Assembly: GCF_000164695.2 (NCBI RefSeq)
Contig: NC_014643.1
Location: 496,001 to 560,000 of the forward strand
Direction of reading: 5' to 3'
DNA: 64,000 bases
DNA from: Rothia dentocariosa ATCC 17931
GTDB lineage: Bacteria > Actinomycetota > Actinomycetes > Actinomycetales > Micrococcaceae
Shown here: positions 16,541 to 25,335 of the stretch, piece by piece
Numbering within the stretch: position 1 is the first letter of the stretch
Layout: every line of letters starts with the position of its first letter
Notes under the pieces: model-generated
Databases searched by the model: none
What the model saw: only the letters and a program-made list of their open reading frames with translations
Told to the model about the DNA's origin: nothing
Translations under genes and position numbers: made by a program

Positions 16541-17734
16541 TTAGTTCTTGCAGGTTCCGGTCGCCACGGAAGCGGTGTTGCTGCCGCCAGCCTCAAGCGC
16601 CTGCTTCAGAGTAGATGCGGTTATCGCATAACCGGTCTGCCCCGTGCTGCTTTCACCGTCAGGAGCTTTACCGAAGACCACACCCACAACGTTACCGTTC
16701 TCGTCAAGAACAGGACCGCCGGAGTTACCGTGCTGCACATCTGCGGCAAGCTGGTAGACCTGGCGCATCGGGTTAGGCTTACCGGTCTCTACGTCAATGG
16801 TCTGGGTATTGCCCACACCCTGCACGGTCGCAGGGAGCGCCTTGAACGGTCCACCCTGGGGGTAACCCATGAAGGTTACGGTCTCGCCAGGATTAGCGTT
16901 CCTGCCGATCGGCAGCGGATCCAGGTTCATCCCGGGCACGCGGATAAAGGCAAGATCCTGGGCGGTATCCATATAGACCACCTCGCCCTGCCAGGTGCGC
17001 CCGCGCTGATCCCTCACCATAGGCGAGTTCACGCCCGAAAGCACGTGTGCGTTCGTTGCGATAAGCCCATGATCCACCACGAACCCGGAACCGGTTGAAG
17101 TGTATCCGCACTGTTCGGCGGCGCCAAGAATCTGCACAACAGAGGCAGATGCGTTATTGAGCGCCTCCGTCTCTACGCCCTGGGTTGGTGCGCTAGTTTC
17201 TGGGGCAATCAGCTGGCGCACCTCGGGAATAGTGCCGGATGCGAGCACATCATTACGAATATTTTCGATACCGTTGCGCAGACCATCCGGGGTGTTCTCG
17301 ACCATCCATGAGAGGGTCTTTGAGTTGTTCAACGCGGCGTTGAACTGCGGCAGGGGTACGGTGCGCATCGTGAGCGTCAAAACCACGAGCACAAGCGCGC
17401 AGGCGGCAACATTGAGCACGCCGCCAAAGAAACGTTCCACGCCTTTAAGCGGGGTTATATCTGTGACGCGGCGCAGGCTGCGGCCTCCAATGAGTCCCAA
17501 CCACTGCCCCAGCGTTAGGCAGAGAATCAGGATACCGATAGCGGTAATCAGCCCCCATTTAGATCCCACAGCCGCAACGGCAAGCGGGATGAGCCACGCG
17601 GCGGCGCATACGCCTAGAGCAAGACCAATAAAGGTGCCTAGCGTGGTGAAGAAGCCACTGCGCAGACCGGCGATGAAATAAAGCACGAGAATGACAGGAA
17701 TAATAATGTCAAGGGGGCTAAAAGTTGCTGACAT
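16541..17734 (-). CDS. marP: Membrane-anchored serine protease MarP (CvpA + trypsin domains)
   Basis: A 397-residue protein, the same length as M. tuberculosis MarP. About residues 1-150 are four hydrophobic helices of the CvpA type. The trypsin-like domain follows: His in IATNAHVL (~228), Asp in TAQDLAFIR (~262), Ser in GNSGGPV (~338). Two cysteines, in AAEQCGYT and in the terminal GTCKN, sit where MarP has its activating disulfide. In mycobacteria this periplasmic protease is needed for acid and oxidative stress resistance and for activating a peptidoglycan hydrolase. The start was set at the MSATFSPLD methionine because AAGGAGGACGCTC precedes it. It is divergent from glxR, as in mycobacteria. 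Confidence 0.92.
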   Translation of the reverse strand: MSATFSPLDIIIPVILVLYFIAGLRSGFFTTLGTFIGLALGVCAAAWLIPLAVAAVGSKWGLITAIGILILCLTLGQWLGLIGGRSLRRVTDITPLKGVERFFGGVLNVAACALVLVVLTLTMRTVPLPQFNAALNNSKTLSWMVENTPDGLRNGIENIRNDVLASGTIPEVRQLIAPETSAPTQGVETEALNNASASVVQILGAAEQCGYTSTGSGFVVDHGLIATNAHVLSGVNSPMVRDQRGRTWQGEVVYMDTAQDLAFIRVPGMNLDPLPIGRNANPGETVTFMGYPQGGPFKALPATVQGVGNTQTIDVETGKPNPMRQVYQLAADVQHGNSGGPVLDENGNVVGVVFGKAPDGESSTGQTGYAITASTLKQALEAGGSNTASVATGTCKN

Positions 17735-18105
17735 GAGCGTCCTCCTTGGTGAATACATAAAATGCGGTGAATCCGCACGGCGCGTCCGGAAGGCACGCCT
17801 GAGCATGAGAGAAGTCGAAGAGTTCGTGCGCTGCTCAACGCCCTCTCACACTGTACATGCTGATGCTAGAGTGCGAAGCTGTGAATTTCTTAAGTTTTCC
17901 CCGTAAGCGCAGAAAACTTTTCCTCCTGGATGTTGTTTTTTAGATGCGGAAATAAAAAATATGAGGTACGCTCAGTATTAGTATTAGTTGAATATGTCAC
18001 ACACCAGCGATGCGGTTCACATCGTATCCGTCTCGCAGATGCGACCGTGTGACGCACAGATTTTCGAGCGAAAGAATCGCCCGCTATCCCACTCAAGGAG
18101 TAACT
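17735..18105. promoter_or_regulatory. Divergent marP/glxR intergenic region
   Basis: 371 bp without a gene. It holds a small perfect hairpin at 17892-17919 (AAGTTTTC / GAAAACTT) and an AT-rich stretch around 17938-17990 that is a plausible glxR promoter region. No exact TGTGA-N6-TCACA operator for GlxR was found. Confidence 0.35.
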
Positions 18106-18783
18106 ATGGATCTCGATATCCTTCGTCGTTCCCCGCTTTTCGCGACTCTCGATGACGCCGCGTTCAAGCTGCTTACAGACGATATCCAAGAAATTGATTT
18201 GTCCCGCAACGCCGTGCTCTTCTACGAGGGCGATCAGGGCGACCAGCTCTTTGCTGTGCTCTCCGGCAAGGTCAAGCTCGGGCGCACCGCCGCAGATGGG
18301 CGCGAAAACATGGTTGCACTCATGGGACCCGGTGACGTCTTCGGCGAGATGGCGCTCTTCGACCCCTCCCCCCGCTCCACCAACGCCGTAGCGGTCTCCG
18401 AAACACGCCTGGCCGCTATTAAGCACGAATCCTTCAAACGTGCACAGCGACAGGACCCCAGCATCTCCGACCAGGTTATCAAGACCCTAGCACGCCGCCT
18501 GCGCCATTCCAACGAAGCGCTGGCAGACCTCGTCTTCTCCGACGTCCCCGGTCGCCTCGCCAAGGCTCTCCTCGACCTTGCAGACCGCTTCGGGCGCCCC
18601 GCAACCGACGGCATCCTCGTTGCCCACGAACTCACCCAGGAAGAGCTGGCACAGCTTGTCGGTGCATCCCGCGAGACCGTTAATAAGGCACTGGCAGAGT
18701 TCGTTTCCCGCGGTTGGATTCGCCTAGAGGCTCGCGCAGTCGTGATTCTCGATTTGCCGCGACTGCGCCAACGCTCGCGCTAA
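18106..18783 (+). CDS. glxR: cAMP-binding Crp/Fnr-type global regulator GlxR
   Basis: A 225-residue protein very like mycobacterial CRP and corynebacterial GlxR. The cyclic-nucleotide domain shows GDQLFAVLSGKVKLGR, the phosphate-binding cassette GEMALFDPSPRSTNAVAV, and DVPGRLAKALLDLA. The helix-turn-helix is TQEELAQLVGASRETVNKAL near residue 175. In relatives it binds TGTGA-N6-TCACA sites and regulates carbon, respiration and resuscitation genes. The start at MDLDILRR has AAGGAGTAACT just upstream; the frame is open further upstream but without a ribosome-binding site. A hairpin terminator follows. Confidence 0.95.
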   Translation: MDLDILRRSPLFATLDDAAFKLLTDDIQEIDLSRNAVLFYEGDQGDQLFAVLSGKVKLGRTAADGRENMVALMGPGDVFGEMALFDPSPRSTNAVAVSETRLAAIKHESFKRAQRQDPSISDQVIKTLARRLRHSNEALADLVFSDVPGRLAKALLDLADRFGRPATDGILVAHELTQEELAQLVGASRETVNKALAEFVSRGWIRLEARAVVILDLPRLRQRSR

Positions 18784-18813
18784 GCTCTCTGACAGCGCAC
18801 AAAGTCTTTACAG

Positions 18814-18864
18814 AAAACCGCATCCGATACATCGTGTTATTCAACGATTTCGGATGCGGTTTTT
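18814..18864 (+). terminator. Rho-independent terminator of glxR
   Basis: AAACCGCATCCGA pairs with TCGGATGCGGTTT, followed by a T run. Confidence 0.85.
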
Positions 18865-18947
18865 GCGTGCTCTGCCTTTGCACCATAGTTTTCTTTAGCA
18901 GAAACGGGCTGCACGCGCAGGACTCACCCCCCGGTGTATTAGTTTGG

Positions 18948-19119
18948 TGAGGTACGCATCATTCGCTTGACAGGGAACCCGTCTCGCCTGGAGGCGATCC
19001 ACCCTGAATCGCTTACGATGCGTCCTCATCAAGCACGAACCTCCGTGCCTCGGTAGGGTGTCCGCAGCGAGCGCCTAAGGCTGTCTCATAGGATGAAGCG
19101 AAGCGCAATCCGGTGAGAC
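18948..19119. other. Structured non-coding region, possible RNA or remnant element
   Basis: No convincing gene lies between the glxR terminator and 19213. The sequence holds nested complementarity. TGAGG and ACGCATC (18948-18960, one bulged base) pair with GATGCGT and CCTCA (19017-19028). Inside, CAGGG (18971-18975) pairs with CCCTG (19002-19006). At the tip, TCGCC-TGGA-GGCGA forms a small hairpin (18984-18997). Two more hairpins follow: GCACG/CGTGC (19033-19048), and GTCTCA with GGAT pairing to ATCC and TGAGAC (19083-19119). It does not show the conserved cores of tmRNA, RNase P RNA or SRP RNA. The transcribed strand is unknown. It could be a regulatory RNA, a 3' structure for the minus-strand dehydrogenase operon, or a small mobile-element relic. 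Confidence 0.4.
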
Positions 19120-19212
19120 TGGTCGCCTTGTAAAGCGAGTGCGGAACATCCTACGAAGGCAAAGGTTCTTAGGACTTCATGCGTGCCCAGACGGTTCTTC
19201 GCGAGGTATCTC

Positions 19213-19848
19213 TTAATTAGCAACATAGACGTGCTGCCGGTTCAGGTCCTCACGTTCGGCAATATCGAGCAACGCAGTAGCCATATCCGCCGGGGTAATC
19301 ATCCAGCCGCGTCGAAGCGGCTTGTGGGCATCTAATCGATAGGAACCTTTAGCTTTCATCGGCTGAATGCGAGGGGCACGCACCGCCGTCCACTGCGCGG
19401 TACTTTCCCACAACACCACATCCATACGCCGCATATCATCGTAGGTTGCACCCAAAAAGTGTTGTAGCAGCGGCAATACCACCCATAGCTTGAAGAGCCC
19501 TTGATGAGCCCAATGTTCGGCGACCTCCGAAGAGATCACAACCAAACGTGATACCCCGTGCTCCTGCATAGCGTCCAGAAGATTCTTTGTCCCGGCAGAG
19601 TAAAGGGTTGTCGGCGTTTTCGAGGTGCCAATCCCCACGGTACTAATGACCGCATCTACGCCTTGAAGCCAGGGTTTGAGGACCTGAGCATCAAGAATAT
19701 CTACAGCGCCTGTAGTTAGGTTCGGGTGTTCAAGCTGAAGGTTCTGCGGGTTTCGGGCAAGTGCAACTACCTCATGACCACGCGCAAGCGCCTGTTCCAC
19801 GACCAAATGACCCACGTTTCCGGTAGCACCAGATACTAAAATTTTCAT
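19213..19848 (-). CDS. NAD(P)-binding atypical short-chain dehydrogenase
   Basis: A 211-residue Rossmann-fold protein beginning MKILVSGATGNVGHLVVEQA, with the GATGNVG glycine motif. The H-E-V-V-A-L-A-R-N-P stretch suggests NADP preference. Later come VDAVISTVG and SRLVVISSEVAEHW, and WTAVRAPRI in the usual substrate-side position. It belongs to the SDR_a5/NmrA-like group; the substrate is unknown. It is only distantly like the dehydrogenase at 15595. It starts 15 nt after the quinone-oxidoreductase-like gene and is surely cotranscribed with it. The pair sits where mycobacteria have a metallo-beta-lactamase-fold gene beside crp. Confidence 0.78.
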   Translation of the reverse strand: MKILVSGATGNVGHLVVEQALARGHEVVALARNPQNLQLEHPNLTTGAVDILDAQVLKPWLQGVDAVISTVGIGTSKTPTTLYSAGTKNLLDAMQEHGVSRLVVISSEVAEHWAHQGLFKLWVVLPLLQHFLGATYDDMRRMDVVLWESTAQWTAVRAPRIQPMKAKGSYRLDAHKPLRRGWMITPADMATALLDIAEREDLNRQHVYVAN

Positions 19849-19863
19849 AGTTTTCGACTTTTG

Positions 19864-20862
19864 TTAGGGAATAGTGACCACAAGTTTACCGCGCACATGC
19901 CCCGTGCCCAGTTCCTTATAGCCGTCACGGATGGATTCAAGCTTGAACGGGTACACATGCGCTAAGGTCACGTCAATATCTCCCGATGCCACCAGATCGG
20001 CGACTTCTTTCAGGTCACCGGGTTGCGCATGCCGCGCCCCCGTAAACTGCGCGCCTTTTATCATCGCCTTCGGTGTAGGAATCAGCGTGCCCATCGCGGA
20101 CCCTTTCAGTCCGAGCTCTGCCCCTAACGGAATGTAGTCACCACCGTAGCAGTCAAGCATTTTCGTAACTGGGGTCGGTGCTGCCTTGAGAATACGTTCT
20201 TTCAAACCGTCACCGTATGCAACCGGAATAGCCCCTAGAGAGCGCACAAACTCCGCGTTTTTCTCCGATGCGATACCGATAACTGTTGCTCCCCGATGCA
20301 CCGCAAGCTGAACCGCCACGGCTCCCACACCGCCGGATGCGGCACTGATAACCAGCACGTCCTCGGGTTTCAGATCGATTGCACGGAACGCCCCGCATGC
20401 GCTCTCCCCGGCGACACCCAAGGCTGCGGCAACCTCAAAGTTCAGGTTCTCAGGTTTCGCAACAATATTCTGGGCAGAAGTCACCAGTTTCTCAGCCAGT
20501 GAGCCTTTCGTCACGCCGGAGCCGGGAGTGCTGCGCAGGGTTCCCAGTACCGTATCGCCCACAGCAACATTGTTCACACCGGGGCCGAGGGCATCTATCA
20601 CACCAGAGAAGTCACGCCCCACACCCTTCGGAAAACGTGCGGGACCGCGGCCAAACCACCAGGACGGGTGACGCAAACGGTTGCTCGTCTCTGCGACACG
20701 AAGCGGCTTATACCCCTCAAAAGTTTTCAGATCTATGGGGTTCAGTCCAACCGCTTTGACCGTCACACGGACTTCACCTTCGCCCGGTGTAGGCTCGTCT
20801 GACTCAACCATTTCTAGGACGCTGGGATCGCCGTAGGCGTTGTACTGAATTTTGCGAATCAT
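19864..20862 (-). CDS. NADP-dependent quinone-oxidoreductase-like MDR protein
   Basis: A 332-residue medium-chain reductase/dehydrogenase. The GroES-like N-terminus includes MVESDEPTPGEGEVRVTVKAVG, NPIDLKTFEG, and GVGRDFSGVIDALGPGV. The nucleotide-binding glycine motif is in ISAASGGVGAVAVQLA. Catalytic zinc ligands of alcohol dehydrogenases are lacking, which fits the NADPH:quinone reductase subgroup. AGGAAAA precedes the ATG. It heads a two-gene operon with the downstream short-chain dehydrogenase. A role in detoxifying quinones or reactive carbonyls is inferred from family only. Confidence 0.82.
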   Translation of the reverse strand: MIRKIQYNAYGDPSVLEMVESDEPTPGEGEVRVTVKAVGLNPIDLKTFEGYKPLRVAETSNRLRHPSWWFGRGPARFPKGVGRDFSGVIDALGPGVNNVAVGDTVLGTLRSTPGSGVTKGSLAEKLVTSAQNIVAKPENLNFEVAAALGVAGESACGAFRAIDLKPEDVLVISAASGGVGAVAVQLAVHRGATVIGIASEKNAEFVRSLGAIPVAYGDGLKERILKAAPTPVTKMLDCYGGDYIPLGAELGLKGSAMGTLIPTPKAMIKGAQFTGARHAQPGDLKEVADLVASGDIDVTLAHVYPFKLESIRDGYKELGTGHVRGKLVVTIP

Positions 20863-20899
20863 GAGATTTTCCTTTCGCTGTGACTATCTGCCTACAACA

Positions 20900-20938
20900 A
20901 AGGCCGGATTCTCCACACAATGCGGAAAATCCGACCTT
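20900..20938 (-). terminator. Hairpin after the DUF4177-ridA-Nudix gene group
   Basis: AAGGTCGGATT pairs with AATCCGGCCTT (minus strand; one G-T type mismatch), followed by a short T-rich stretch. It lies just past the Nudix stop at 20946. Confidence 0.6.
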
Positions 20939-20945
20939 CCAAGTC

Positions 20946-22007
20946 TTATGAGGTGGCAACAGAGGCCGACTTGAGTGGACCGACTGTGCCAAGCGTTCCT
21001 GTTTTAGATGACACCGGCACAACTTCAGTAAACGAAAGCATACACGCGCCGTCATTCTTCACGAGCACGGGCTTCTTCACCTCAACAGTACGACGCTTTG
21101 CCAGCCACGATACCCCGGTTTCTGAGGCGGCGAGCGACTCAAGCATGCACATCACGGCGGGAGTCACCAGTTCCTCAAGGGTCTTACCCACCGTATTCGG
21201 CTGCCCGATACGGTCCCCCAGTTCCGAGGTATCCCTACTCTCCATGAGCGTGCGCACATTCACCCAACTGCCCCACACACCCTTGCCTTCCAGCAGCTTG
21301 GCGTTCTGCCCCACAGGAACAACCGTGGTGAAATAGGCGATATCGTAGCGTTTATGGAAGAAGTCTGGCGACTGCCAGCGCGATACCGGGCGCAACAGGT
21401 CTGTACGCAGTTTCAGCCCGCTTGAGGTTAGGAACTGCCCGAAGCTCTTGTCTTGATCGGCGATTGCCTCACGCTGACTCATCTGTTCTTCACCCGCGCC
21501 GCTCTCGGCGACGTTCTGCCCGTCCTCACCGGCAAGAAGCAGACCGGTCTCTTCAAAGGACTCGCGAATAGCAGCTATCACGGTGCGGCGCGCGCAGGTT
21601 ACGTTTTTGAATTTGAACTTGGCAGACCATTCGTCGGGGGTCGGACCATACCAGGGGGTTGCGTCGTCGTCGCCGGGGGTCACGGTACCGCCCGGAAAAG
21701 CGACAACGCCCAAGGGTGAGGACCCCGGACGGTAGGTCAGAATGGTTTCAAGACCGTCTTCGCCGTCACGCACAAAGATGACTGACGCTGCTTGGCGGAG
21801 CGAGCATGCCCCAGCATCCTCACCGCCCTCGGATGCCCAGGTTTCGGCGGCGGTGCGCATAAACTCCGGGATTTTATAAAGACGCTGAATCTGCTCGGTA
21901 CGTGCGGCAGGTGCAGAAGACCGCCCGGTAAAGATGCGCGGCTTCCGTTCTTCACCAACCACCGGAACTACTCCGGTGTACAGCTTCTGAGAAGGTGTCG
22001 TAGTCAT
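20946..22007 (-). CDS. Nudix hydrolase family protein
   Basis: A 353-residue protein with a Nudix domain: VIFVRDGEDGLETILTYRPG, GVVAFPGGTVTPGDDD, a ~25-residue insertion, then RRTVIAAIRESFEETGLLL. The core REx2EE pattern is intact. The long region after the box and the N-terminal ~60 residues have no assigned role. Substrate is not predictable. ATG 22007 was chosen because CTCAGGATC lies before it and overlaps the end of ridA 13 nt away. The frame stays open another 40 codons upstream inside ridA without a ribosome-binding site. In related actinobacteria a Nudix gene sits beside ridA and crp, as here. Confidence 0.8.
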   Translation of the reverse strand: MTTTPSQKLYTGVVPVVGEERKPRIFTGRSSAPAARTEQIQRLYKIPEFMRTAAETWASEGGEDAGACSLRQAASVIFVRDGEDGLETILTYRPGSSPLGVVAFPGGTVTPGDDDATPWYGPTPDEWSAKFKFKNVTCARRTVIAAIRESFEETGLLLAGEDGQNVAESGAGEEQMSQREAIADQDKSFGQFLTSSGLKLRTDLLRPVSRWQSPDFFHKRYDIAYFTTVVPVGQNAKLLEGKGVWGSWVNVRTLMESRDTSELGDRIGQPNTVGKTLEELVTPAVMCMLESLAASETGVSWLAKRRTVEVKKPVLVKNDGACMLSFTEVVPVSSKTGTLGTVGPLKSASVATS

Positions 22008-22020
22008 GATCCTGAGAATA

Positions 22021-22503
22021 TTAGACGTACTCGACGATGATTTCAACCTCAACGGGAGAGTCCAGCGGAAGCACCGGAACACCGACCGCCGAGCGGGCAT
22101 GCGTACCAGCCTCACCAAAGATCTCACCTAACAGCTCAGAGGCGCCGTTGATCACGCCGGGCTGACCGGTAAATTCCGGGTCAGATGCCACGAACCCCAC
22201 AACTTTCACGACCTTCTTCACCCGGTCAAGGTCGCCGATAACGGACTTCACAGCGGCAAGCGCATTCAGCACTGCAATGGCGGCGTACTTCTTGGCGTCC
22301 TGAGGGGTCACGAATGTTGAGTCACCCGAATCCGAGACTTTACCGGTGGCGGGCAGCTGACCGCTGACGAACGGAAGCTGCCCGGAGGTATACACATAGT
22401 TTCCGCTCACCACGGCGGGTACATAGGCGGCGACAGGGGCTGCGACTTCGGGAAGTTGGTAGCCGAGTTCACGAATGCTCAGTTCGTAACGGGATTCAGT
22501 CAT
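22021..22503 (-). CDS. ridA: RidA-family enamine/imine deaminase
   Basis: A 160-residue RidA (YjgF/YER057c/UK114) protein. Typical segments are YVYTSGQLPFVSGQLP, DAKKYAAIAVLNALAAVKS, VVKVVGFVASDPEFTGQP, the key Arg in GTHARSAVGV and the C-terminal VEVEIIVEYV. Family members hydrolyse reactive 2-aminoacrylate and related imines made by PLP enzymes. The start at MTESRYELS follows CTGGAGAACCCC. It is the counterpart of mycobacterial Rv3678c. The downstream Nudix gene begins 13 nt after its stop. Confidence 0.9.
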   Translation of the reverse strand: MTESRYELSIRELGYQLPEVAAPVAAYVPAVVSGNYVYTSGQLPFVSGQLPATGKVSDSGDSTFVTPQDAKKYAAIAVLNALAAVKSVIGDLDRVKKVVKVVGFVASDPEFTGQPGVINGASELLGEIFGEAGTHARSAVGVPVLPLDSPVEVEIIVEYV

Positions 22504-22632
22504 GGGGTTCTCCAGGGATGTGGTTGGTGGCACGTGCGCCGCATATATGTAGTGTTGTGTAGAAGCATATCGCAAAAGGGACGCTAAACCCGGCAACCGG
22601 AGGATTCAGGTTACCGGGCGTGGTGCAAGGGT

Positions 22633-22839
22633 TTAGCCTTCGACTTTCTCGCGTTTGAGGTAGGCAATGGGGTTACCCTGGGTGGGTGCCACCATGTTGC
22701 CTGCGGGGTTCGGTCCGCTGGGTGCGGGTGCGCCAGGCAGAACCGCAACGAGTTCCCACCCTTCCTCACCGTAGTTATCAAGGATTGCCTTGGTGGTGTG
22801 CACGATCAACGGCACAGTCAAATATTCCCATTTCTTCAT
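22633..22839 (-). CDS. Small DUF4177 protein
   Basis: A 68-residue protein beginning MKKWEYLTVPLI, with NYGEEGWELVAVLPG, the signature of DUF4177. It matches the small gene next to ridA in mycobacteria. Function unknown. A complete leaderless promoter is visible upstream. It precedes ridA on the same strand by 130 bp. Confidence 0.85.
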   Translation of the reverse strand: MKKWEYLTVPLIVHTTKAILDNYGEEGWELVAVLPGAPAPSGPNPAGNMVAPTQGNPIAYLKREKVEG

Positions 22840-22845
22840 AGCTCT

Positions 22846-22874
22846 AGGGTAGTCCTGTTCCCCGGCTCGAACAA
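22846..22874 (-). promoter_or_regulatory. SigA-like promoter of the DUF4177 gene, leaderless
   Basis: TTGTTC (22869-22874), a 17-bp spacer, TACCCT (22846-22851), six bases and ATG. It is the clearest of the leaderless-type promoters in the window. Confidence 0.6.
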
Positions 22875-23158
22875 GGCTATTGCGCTCTATTGCAGGTTCA
22901 ACGCTCTAGGCGTAACAAAGGGGCAGAACGTGACGCCGAACGGTCACCTCGTGCACCGGGTACGCCGGTCAGCCCCGCACAGAGTACATAACCCGCGAGA
23001 TACCGCGGATTTTCGGGGCATAGACGCGGTGTTTTCACGATACAACCAAGGATGCGCATCCGGCGCGTTGCCCGCGAAGACGGGAAACCGGCAAGTTAAA
23101 CCTAGAGTTTAACCCTTTTGAGGGATGCGTTCTCAGGTGTATCCGCTAAACTGAATGA
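22875..23158. other. Divergent DUF4177/ponA2 intergenic region
   Basis: About 280 bp without a gene. In mycobacteria a whiB-type regulator gene (whiB4) lies in this position; no WhiB-like frame with its four cysteines is present here. No operator was recognised. ponA2 lacks a clear Shine-Dalgarno before its ATG. Confidence 0.35.
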
Positions 23159-25309
23159 ATGGCTTCACGAAAAAAATCGCGCGCGCAACGGCGTCGCCCC
23201 AGTGACTTTTTGCAGTTTGTGGCGTTCAGTATCATTGCCGGGTTCTTGGTAGCAATTATCGTGGTACCCCCGGCGGTAGGTGTTGGCATGGTCGCTAATG
23301 CCTCAATGGCGTGGTTCCAGGATCTTCCGGAAGATATTTCAGAAGGTCCTTTCTCACGCCCATCGACCCTGTACGCCTCTGATGGTAAGACCGAGCTTGC
23401 GACCTTCTTCGAGGAAAACCGCACAGAGGTTAAGCTCGATCAGATGTCACCGCATATGCGTAATGCCATTATCTCGGTGGAAGACCGCGACTTCTACAAC
23501 CACGGCGCCGTATCAGCTATCGGCATTGGTCGTGCGTTCGCGAATAACTTCCTGAACCCGAAGAAGCGCCAGGGTGCATCGACACTCACGCAGCAGTACG
23601 TGAACAACCTGATCGTTGATTCCGATGTGCAGCGCGGCGCAGACCCCACAACCCTGGGCGGGAATAAAGGGTATCTCGATAAGATCAAAGAGATGAAGCT
23701 CGCTATCTCGATGGAGCAGAACAAGTCTAAAGACGAGATTCTTGAGGGCTATCTGAACATCGTGAACTTGGGCGGCACCAACTACGGTGTTGAGGCGGCG
23801 GCCCAATACTACTGGGGTATTTCCGCGAAGGATCTTTCGGTAGCCCAATCGGCCCTTCTCGCGGGTCTGGTGCAGTCACCGAACACCTATGACCCAACAA
23901 CCCACCCCGATCTGGCGCGTGAACGCCGCGATGTGGTGCTTGGCACCATGCTTCGTGACGGTAAGATTTCACAGCAAGAATACGATGAAGCCATTGCATC
24001 GCCTATTAAGCTCAATGTTCATCCGCCTGAGAAGGGCTGCTCTGTTGCGGGCGAAAGCTCATTCTTCTGTAACTACGTGGTGAACTATGTTGCGCTCGAC
24101 GAATCTTTCGGGGCAACTCCCGAGGAACGTTTGAACCTGCTCAACCGCGGCGGTTTTAAGCTTGTGAGTACCCTAAACCCCGAAGCGCAGAAGATCGCTA
24201 AACAGTCTGTGGAGGCTGTTCAGCCTGGTTCCACCAACACCAACAACGTGAACGCCGCTTTGACCAGTGTGGAGCCTGGCAGCGGTCGCGTGGTGGCGAT
24301 GGCTCAGAACGCCGAATGGGGTAAACCCAAGGATGCGAATGACCACTCGCAAACCCAGTTCAACTTCAACGTAGATTCGCTCTATGGCGGCACCCCCGGA
24401 TTCCAGCCGGGCTCAACCTTCAAGCCCGTGGTGCTGTCCCAGTGGATTAACTCTGGTCGAGGTGTGAACGCCCAAATCGATGGTACGGCCCTATCCTACC
24501 CAAGCAACTTTGGGTGGAACGCCCGCTGTGTGGAGGGCGGTAAGTACTACTACCGCGACTCCGCTAACGGCTGGTCCTTCAAGAACGCAGTTCAGGGATA
24601 CCAGAGCTGGGGTACGGTTGCCTACGGTATTCGCGTTTCGGCTAACTCCTACCTGTATTCGATGGTCAGTAAGCTCGACCTCTGCGATATCAGCGATATG
24701 GCGAATAAGCTGCACCTGCACGACGGTCTGGGTCAGCAGCTGTACGATCCGGGTCTGCTCAGTGCCAACATTGGTGGTACCAGGTACGGTGCTACCCCGC
24801 TGACCATGGCGAGCGCATACGCAACTTTCGCGAGCGAAGGTAAGTACTGTGAGCCGCGCCCACTTGAGAAGATTACTAAGAGTGACGGTTCGCCCATGAA
24901 GACTTACGAGTCTAAGTGTGAACAGGCGATCAGCCCGGATATTGCTAACGGTGTGAGCTACGTGCTCAAGGGCGTGCTTGCCTCCGGAGGTTCAGCGCCT
25001 AAGCGCGCTATCGGTCTGCCGGATGCTTCCGCTGCGAAGACCGGTACGAACGATAACTCCTCGCAGACCTGGATGGTCGGTTACACCCGCGGCCTGGCAA
25101 CTGCTTCGTGGGTGGGCAGTAACGACTTGGGTTACCGCTCGATGAACGGTATTGCGATTAACGGTCGCGTGCTGGAGTACGTGGACGGTGCGACCTATGC
25201 GGGTGCCCAGTGGCAGCAGTTCATGCAGGCCATGGCACCGAAGTACAACACCGAGAAGTTTACTGAGCCCCCGGCATCGGTGACGTCAACAAACGTCAAC
25301 GGTAACTAA
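23159..25309 (+). CDS. ponA2: Bifunctional class A penicillin-binding protein (PonA2 type)
   Basis: A 716-residue peptidoglycan synthase. After a basic N-terminus and one membrane anchor (about residues 18-45), the GT51 transglycosylase domain shows ISVEDRDFYNHGAVS, RQGASTLTQQYVNNL and EGYLNIVNLGGTNYGVEAAA. The transpeptidase domain has SxxK in GSTFKP, SxN in RVSANSYLY and KTG in SAAKTGTNDNS. All catalytic motifs are present. Unlike mycobacterial PonA2 it ends without a recognisable PASTA domain. Four cysteines in the transpeptidase part are unusual and may form disulfides. It is followed 26 bp on by a metallophosphoesterase gene, the same order as in mycobacteria. Confidence 0.93.
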   Translation: MASRKKSRAQRRRPSDFLQFVAFSIIAGFLVAIIVVPPAVGVGMVANASMAWFQDLPEDISEGPFSRPSTLYASDGKTELATFFEENRTEVKLDQMSPHMRNAIISVEDRDFYNHGAVSAIGIGRAFANNFLNPKKRQGASTLTQQYVNNLIVDSDVQRGADPTTLGGNKGYLDKIKEMKLAISMEQNKSKDEILEGYLNIVNLGGTNYGVEAAAQYYWGISAKDLSVAQSALLAGLVQSPNTYDPTTHPDLARERRDVVLGTMLRDGKISQQEYDEAIASPIKLNVHPPEKGCSVAGESSFFCNYVVNYVALDESFGATPEERLNLLNRGGFKLVSTLNPEAQKIAKQSVEAVQPGSTNTNNVNAALTSVEPGSGRVVAMAQNAEWGKPKDANDHSQTQFNFNVDSLYGGTPGFQPGSTFKPVVLSQWINSGRGVNAQIDGTALSYPSNFGWNARCVEGGKYYYRDSANGWSFKNAVQGYQSWGTVAYGIRVSANSYLYSMVSKLDLCDISDMANKLHLHDGLGQQLYDPGLLSANIGGTRYGATPLTMASAYATFASEGKYCEPRPLEKITKSDGSPMKTYESKCEQAISPDIANGVSYVLKGVLASGGSAPKRAIGLPDASAAKTGTNDNSSQTWMVGYTRGLATASWVGSNDLGYRSMNGIAINGRVLEYVDGATYAGAQWQQFMQAMAPKYNTEKFTEPPASVTSTNVNGN

Positions 25310-25335
25310 AAGGGTGTACTGAAGAAAGGCACACG

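Noticed and set aside
18001..18105. A GlxR autoregulatory site
   Set aside because: TGTGA and CACA pieces occur, but their spacing does not fit TGTGA-N6-TCACA.
18948..19212. tmRNA, RNase P RNA or SRP RNA
   Set aside because: No tag reading frame, no RNase P conserved core and no SRP loop motif is present on either strand.
22875..23158. A whiB4-like gene between the DUF4177 gene and ponA2
   Set aside because: No frame with the four WhiB cysteines is present on either strand.
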